The position numbers and the translations under genes were made by a program. From Cololabis saira (taxonomy: Eukaryota > Chordata > Actinopteri > Beloniformes > Belonidae): 64,000 bases of DNA. How positions within the stretch are numbered: position 1 is the stretch's first letter; every line of letters starts with the position of its first letter. Positions 60,301 through 64,000 of the stretch are shown here, one piece after another. The DNA is taken from assembly GCF_033807715.1 (NCBI RefSeq), contig NC_084601.1:20230129-20294128 (forward strand), written 5' to 3'. Under the pieces are notes generated by a model. That model was not told the origin of the DNA and did no database searches. It worked only from the letters and a program-made list of their open reading frames with translations.

Positions 60301-63225
60301 GCTTAATGAGAGAGTTGTATGGTCTTTAAACAGCTGTGCCGACATCTTTCAGTCAGGTAAAGTCAGAATCCTTTTTTTTTTGTCACTTTCATACCAGATG
60401 TTATTTTAATAAACTCAGTGTTTCTGAGCACTACATGACAAACTAAGTGAGTGGGTTAGCAGCTAAAGAGACACTGAGAGAAAATGAAGAATGCTAATTA
60501 GGCAGTTTAATACAAATACACGTTTTTAGAAAAGTTGTGAACATTTAAAATGATCCGAAAACTTCAATCTGTTCCTTTATCGGCGTGAATTTATTTTTTC
60601 CACGGACAGGTTTTCAGTGTCTTCAATGACTAACTACTTATATTTAGAACATTTTCAAATGTCGAACTTGATACATCAACAAAGTTGGGTGAACAGAAAA
60701 AAGAGGTGGATAGGAAAGTTTTGAGGTTGTGAGACGAGCTGATGACAGGTGAGTGTGTCGGAGTTGGGTAAGAGGGAGTCATCAACAAAAAGTCGTTCCG
60801 AGCGATGATGGGACGTGGCGCACGGCTCTCTGCCGAACTCTGTTACAGTCTAAGGTGAGAAATCACTCTTAAATGCACATCGCCTTCAAATCCTTACACT
60901 TAGAAAACTTTGCAACTTTTCTGAAAATGAGGTTTCATAAAATACTGGAACTTAAAATGAGTTAAAAAAAGGACTCTTTATGCATCCGGATAATTTTTTT
61001 AAATAATTTTCTGCATGTCGTAGACTTCTTTTTCAAACTTACGACTTGCAAAGTTAAAAAGTCACCACAGGGAGTCATTTTCTCCCACATACTGTCAAAA
61101 ACTGCTTCTGAGATACCTGAAGTGTCTCATTTTTCATCCAGACGTTTCTGTCTACATTCTCTCAGTAAACATTTGCATAATTCTGATCTGTAGGCAAGTT
61201 TGGCTCTCTATAGACCAAGAGTGCGTGAGGGGTTAAGGACACACATGGAGACCTTAGAAACAAGCACACCATTGTAGCTTCTCAAATGACTTTTCTTGCA
61301 TTTTAAATCTATACAATCAAAACTGATTTATGAACCTGTAAATGTGTATAATAAGGTCTTAGAGTGACCAGAACATCGCTGCAGGGTGCTGTGCTAGGCT
61401 CTTATGCTGCCCCCAAGTGGTTAAAAGGGCAAACAATGGCCATTGCAATTACACTGAGGTCTTATTTAACTTTTTATATGTAATAATGACATTAATAATT
61501 TAACCAGGCCAGCACACATAACAGAAATTAAATGTTCTTCTCTATGCTAGTGAGAATTTGTCTGCTATGTCAGACCTCCAGAACATGAAGTTCATTGCGT
61601 TCAGTATTTCATGCTGTGCAGATGACAAATGATGTGCAATTGGCTGTTTTTGTCTTGCACGCAAAAGGACAACAACGTTTTTCTAAAAACCATGTAAATC
61701 TGAATGCACAGAAGAATAAAGCAACAATAATTTAGAGACAACATGTTTACCGTTTCAGTTAAAGTAAACCTGTCCTTATGAAGATCTTCAAAGGCACATT
61801 TCTTTCTGTTGATGTTGTCAGACTGTGCGTGCTTCTACAAGGCAACTGCTAAGGCTTTTTTTCTTTTTTTTTCTAAGCTTCACTGTGACATTTATGTTGA
61901 ACAGCCTTTATCTGCCCGCCTGAAGTTCAGACGGCTCTCTCTGGTTTAATGGTGCTAAAAATGCAAGATAAAGAAAGCAATATGAGAGAGAGAGGCAGAG
62001 AGAGAGTGAATAAGAAGGAAAGAACATTCTGTAAGTGAGAGTTTAGCCACGAAAAAGTCTGTCTGCTTTCAGCGGAGGAGACGTTATGTCATGTGTTATG
62101 CCTGCAAAGGCGAAAAGCTGTTGTAGTCAATATCTTGCTGCGGGCCTCCGGCTTGCACTGTGGGCGAGGGACCTGAGCACTGGATGTAGTTATGGGCTCC
62201 TCTCTGACGATACATATTTACATGGACCTCCTCAGCAGCAGCTCCTCATCGCTGCTGGCAAGGTTAGCTCTGTTTATGAAACCATCAATTACACATATTT
62301 AATTTAGTAAGAGAAGAAGCACCGCCAAACCTACTGAATTCAGACCAAATGTCCCCCTGAGCGCAGGATAAATAGAGCAAGAGGATGAAGAACAGGAGGA
62401 GGAGGGGGAGGAGGAGGGGGAGGAGAGAGAGACTTCATTAACTCTGTAGTCCATCTAATTGGAGCCCTGTTGGACCCTACAGCTAAAATGAAGTCCAAAA
62501 CGAGTTGTAATGAGAAATAAAAAAAAAAAAAAAGACTAGATAAGATAAAAGTTGAAGCTCCTCATATCAAAAGAACCTTGAGCAAAATCAAGACTAGCCC
62601 CCCTTGGGACGCGCCAAGTTGCCTCGGATTGACACTGGTTAAAAAAATGGAATGATGTTCTTTGTAAATAAAGAGGTCAGGCATACCTGAACTTTCCAAT
62701 CGGACAACCCGGTAAAGCGGAGCATCGTTTCTTCACAAGTCCACCGTGCTGACGGAACCGCATGGAGCCCAGTTCCACATCACACAGACAACATGTACTT
62801 TCAACAAGACTTGGAGGAGCTATTCAGATTAATTCAGTAGAAGCACAAAAACAGAATTTGAATATGTCATTACGGATAAAATCCCCACATGAGTATTATT
62901 ACTTCAACTAGAGAAAGAAGAAAGAGAAAGACAAAGTTTTGATGCACCAATCTATTTCATTTATTTCTCTAAATAGCTCAGATTTTTTATTGGTATGGAC
63001 CGATGTGAAATGATTAGAAAGAAGAAAAGCAATCGTGGAGATGTGAAAGCATCAGAAACCACTAATCAAATGTTTGGCTGTGAAGGTTTTAGGAGCTGTG
63101 GTGGCCGTTTCCATGGCCACACAAATGTCATGTGGGAAAATCCACCCAGTCACAATAAAAATAGAAATACAGACAATTCATATCCAATAGTATCAGTTTG
63201 TTTATTTGCTTTCTTAAAGCAGGGT
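57343..63225. other. Intergenic sequence, no gene recognised
   Basis: Purine-rich GGA tract at 62393-62434, A run at 62519-62533, G-rich tract 60052-60077. No coding exon was identified on either strand. Confidence 0.4.
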
Positions 63226-63609
63226 TTAAAGGTATTGTGACATCATTTTTAACATGCTTTTAACTACTATGTGAAAAACTTCACTCTAGTACTCCATTCC
63301 TGGCTTTTTATGACAGTGTTTTTTTGCGCCGTGAAAAACGCTTCCTTTTCCCCCTTTCCTGTCAATCATTGCTCCGCTCCTCCTCCCAACCTCCTCCAAC
63401 CCAGCCATACGCTCACAGCGGCGTCGGAGAGGTAAGCGACAGGGGAAGCACGGAAAAGCAGCCGAGCGAACCACAGCAAACAATCATAAAAATAAAGGTA
63501 TGCAAGCATCAGTGTCCCCTTATCTTAAGTCCAGTCAGTGGCCGCGGGTCTTCTTAGCAGTTTTCCTCCGGTGATGAGAACAAAAGAGGCTCTAAACAGC
63601 TCCATGTTA

Positions 63610-63739
63610 AGCCTGATTTATGGTCCGCGTTAAATCGACGCAGAGCCTACGCCGTAGGGTTCAGCGTACGGTGCGCGTCGCCGCGTAACCCTACGCCGTA
63701 GGCTCTGCGTCGGTGTAACGCGGAACCATAAATCAGCCT
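63610..63739. mobile_element. 130-bp palindromic MITE with TTA target duplication
   Basis: The left half (GCCTGATTTATGGTCCGCGT...GACGCAGAGCCTACGCCGTA) is followed by its near-perfect reverse complement, ending ...AACGCGGAACCATAAATCAG. TTA flanks both sides (63607-63609 and 63740-63742). Almost the whole element can fold as one hairpin. A three-base TWA duplication is typical of PIF/Harbinger-type mobilisation. It is nested in the element at 63228. Confidence 0.85.
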
Positions 63740-63797
63740 TTATGGTGCGCTGGAGAGGAGAGGAGGCAGGGAGCTCGGTGGAGGGGGCGGTGATTTA

Positions 63798-63821
63798 GCG
63801 GGCCGTGACGTCACGGCCCGC
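63798..63821. promoter_or_regulatory. Perfect 24-bp palindrome centred on a CRE-like TGACGTCA
   Basis: GCGGGCCGTGAC is followed directly by its reverse complement. The centre is the full CREB/ATF consensus. Whether it is bound is unknown; it may simply be a structural part of the mobile element. Confidence 0.55.
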
Positions 63822-64000
63822 CACCAAACCACATGCGCCGTTTTTGCATAGTGATGCGGAAAATCCCAGAAAGCACACAATACACTGAATGTTAAAAGTT
63901 CGTTGTTTTTTGGGTGTAATTGATGTCAAGACACCTGTGAGGAACCAGAGCGGCCTCCCCACGTACAAGGGGACAAGGCAAAACTGGAGCTGGGTGATGA

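Larger units (their letters stand above)
63228..64000. mobile_element. GC-rich non-autonomous transposon, left part, running off the window
   Basis: The start AAAGGTATTGTGACATCATT after AT-rich sequence, the abrupt CpG-rich body and the nested MITE resemble a fish non-autonomous DNA element. The right end is beyond position 64000, so boundaries and superfamily are not established. Confidence 0.42.

Overview
The window looks like teleost fish nuclear DNA: gene-poor, full of dinucleotide and tetranucleotide microsatellites, and littered with repeat types typical of fish (several Tc1-like transposons, L2-clade LINE remnants, an L1/Tx1-like LINE, palindromic MITEs with TTA target duplications, a tRNA-derived SINE, a GC-rich interspersed repeat). 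The species cannot be named from the sequence. No rRNA or functional tRNA gene, CRISPR array or prokaryotic feature was seen.

Left end (1-4.7 kb): the 5' part of one host gene, on the minus strand. Two short coding exons (1866-1807 and 485-333) join in phase to give the first 71 residues of a neurensin-family protein (nrsn1-like); the membrane-spanning C-terminal part lies beyond position 1. A CpG-rich block at 4.2-4.66 kb with a good minus-strand splice donor is a candidate promoter and non-coding first exon.

5-20 kb: an old Tc1-like transposon split by an L2-clade LINE (5.4-8.7 kb), a GC-rich interspersed element (10.6-11.3 kb), a repeat-like GC-rich block (14.1-14.5 kb), a large (CATC)n array (17.5 kb), a 203-bp MITE (19.5 kb), and otherwise unique sequence.

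20-28 kb is the most informative part: a three-level nest. A Tc1-like remnant was split at TTAA by a 1.15-kb element with 28-bp perfect terminal inverted repeats, which was itself split by a complete 6.3-kb L1/Tx1-like LINE. The LINE has both ORFs open, all recognisable endonuclease and reverse-transcriptase residues present, a poly(A) tail, a perfect target-site duplication of up to 20 bp, and an unusual 397-bp direct tandem duplication between the ORFs. ORF1 protein would coat the LINE RNA; ORF2 protein would nick the target and reverse-transcribe it.

28-64 kb: mostly sequence with no recognisable gene. It holds an internally deleted Tc1-like element with long inverted repeats set between compound TA/CA microsatellites (32-33 kb), MITEs, decayed LINE fragments (45.6, 48, 51.6 kb), a 27-bp minisatellite (47.5 kb), a transposon fragment with a MADF-like coding remnant (53.7-54.6 kb), a SINE (57.2 kb), and a GC-rich element with a nearly complete palindromic MITE at the right edge (63.2-64 kb). 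No protein-coding host exon was recognised after 1.9 kb, so this is probably a gene desert upstream of the neurensin gene. I found no convincing new multi-gene system; the notable biology is the fresh LINE and the nested insertions.
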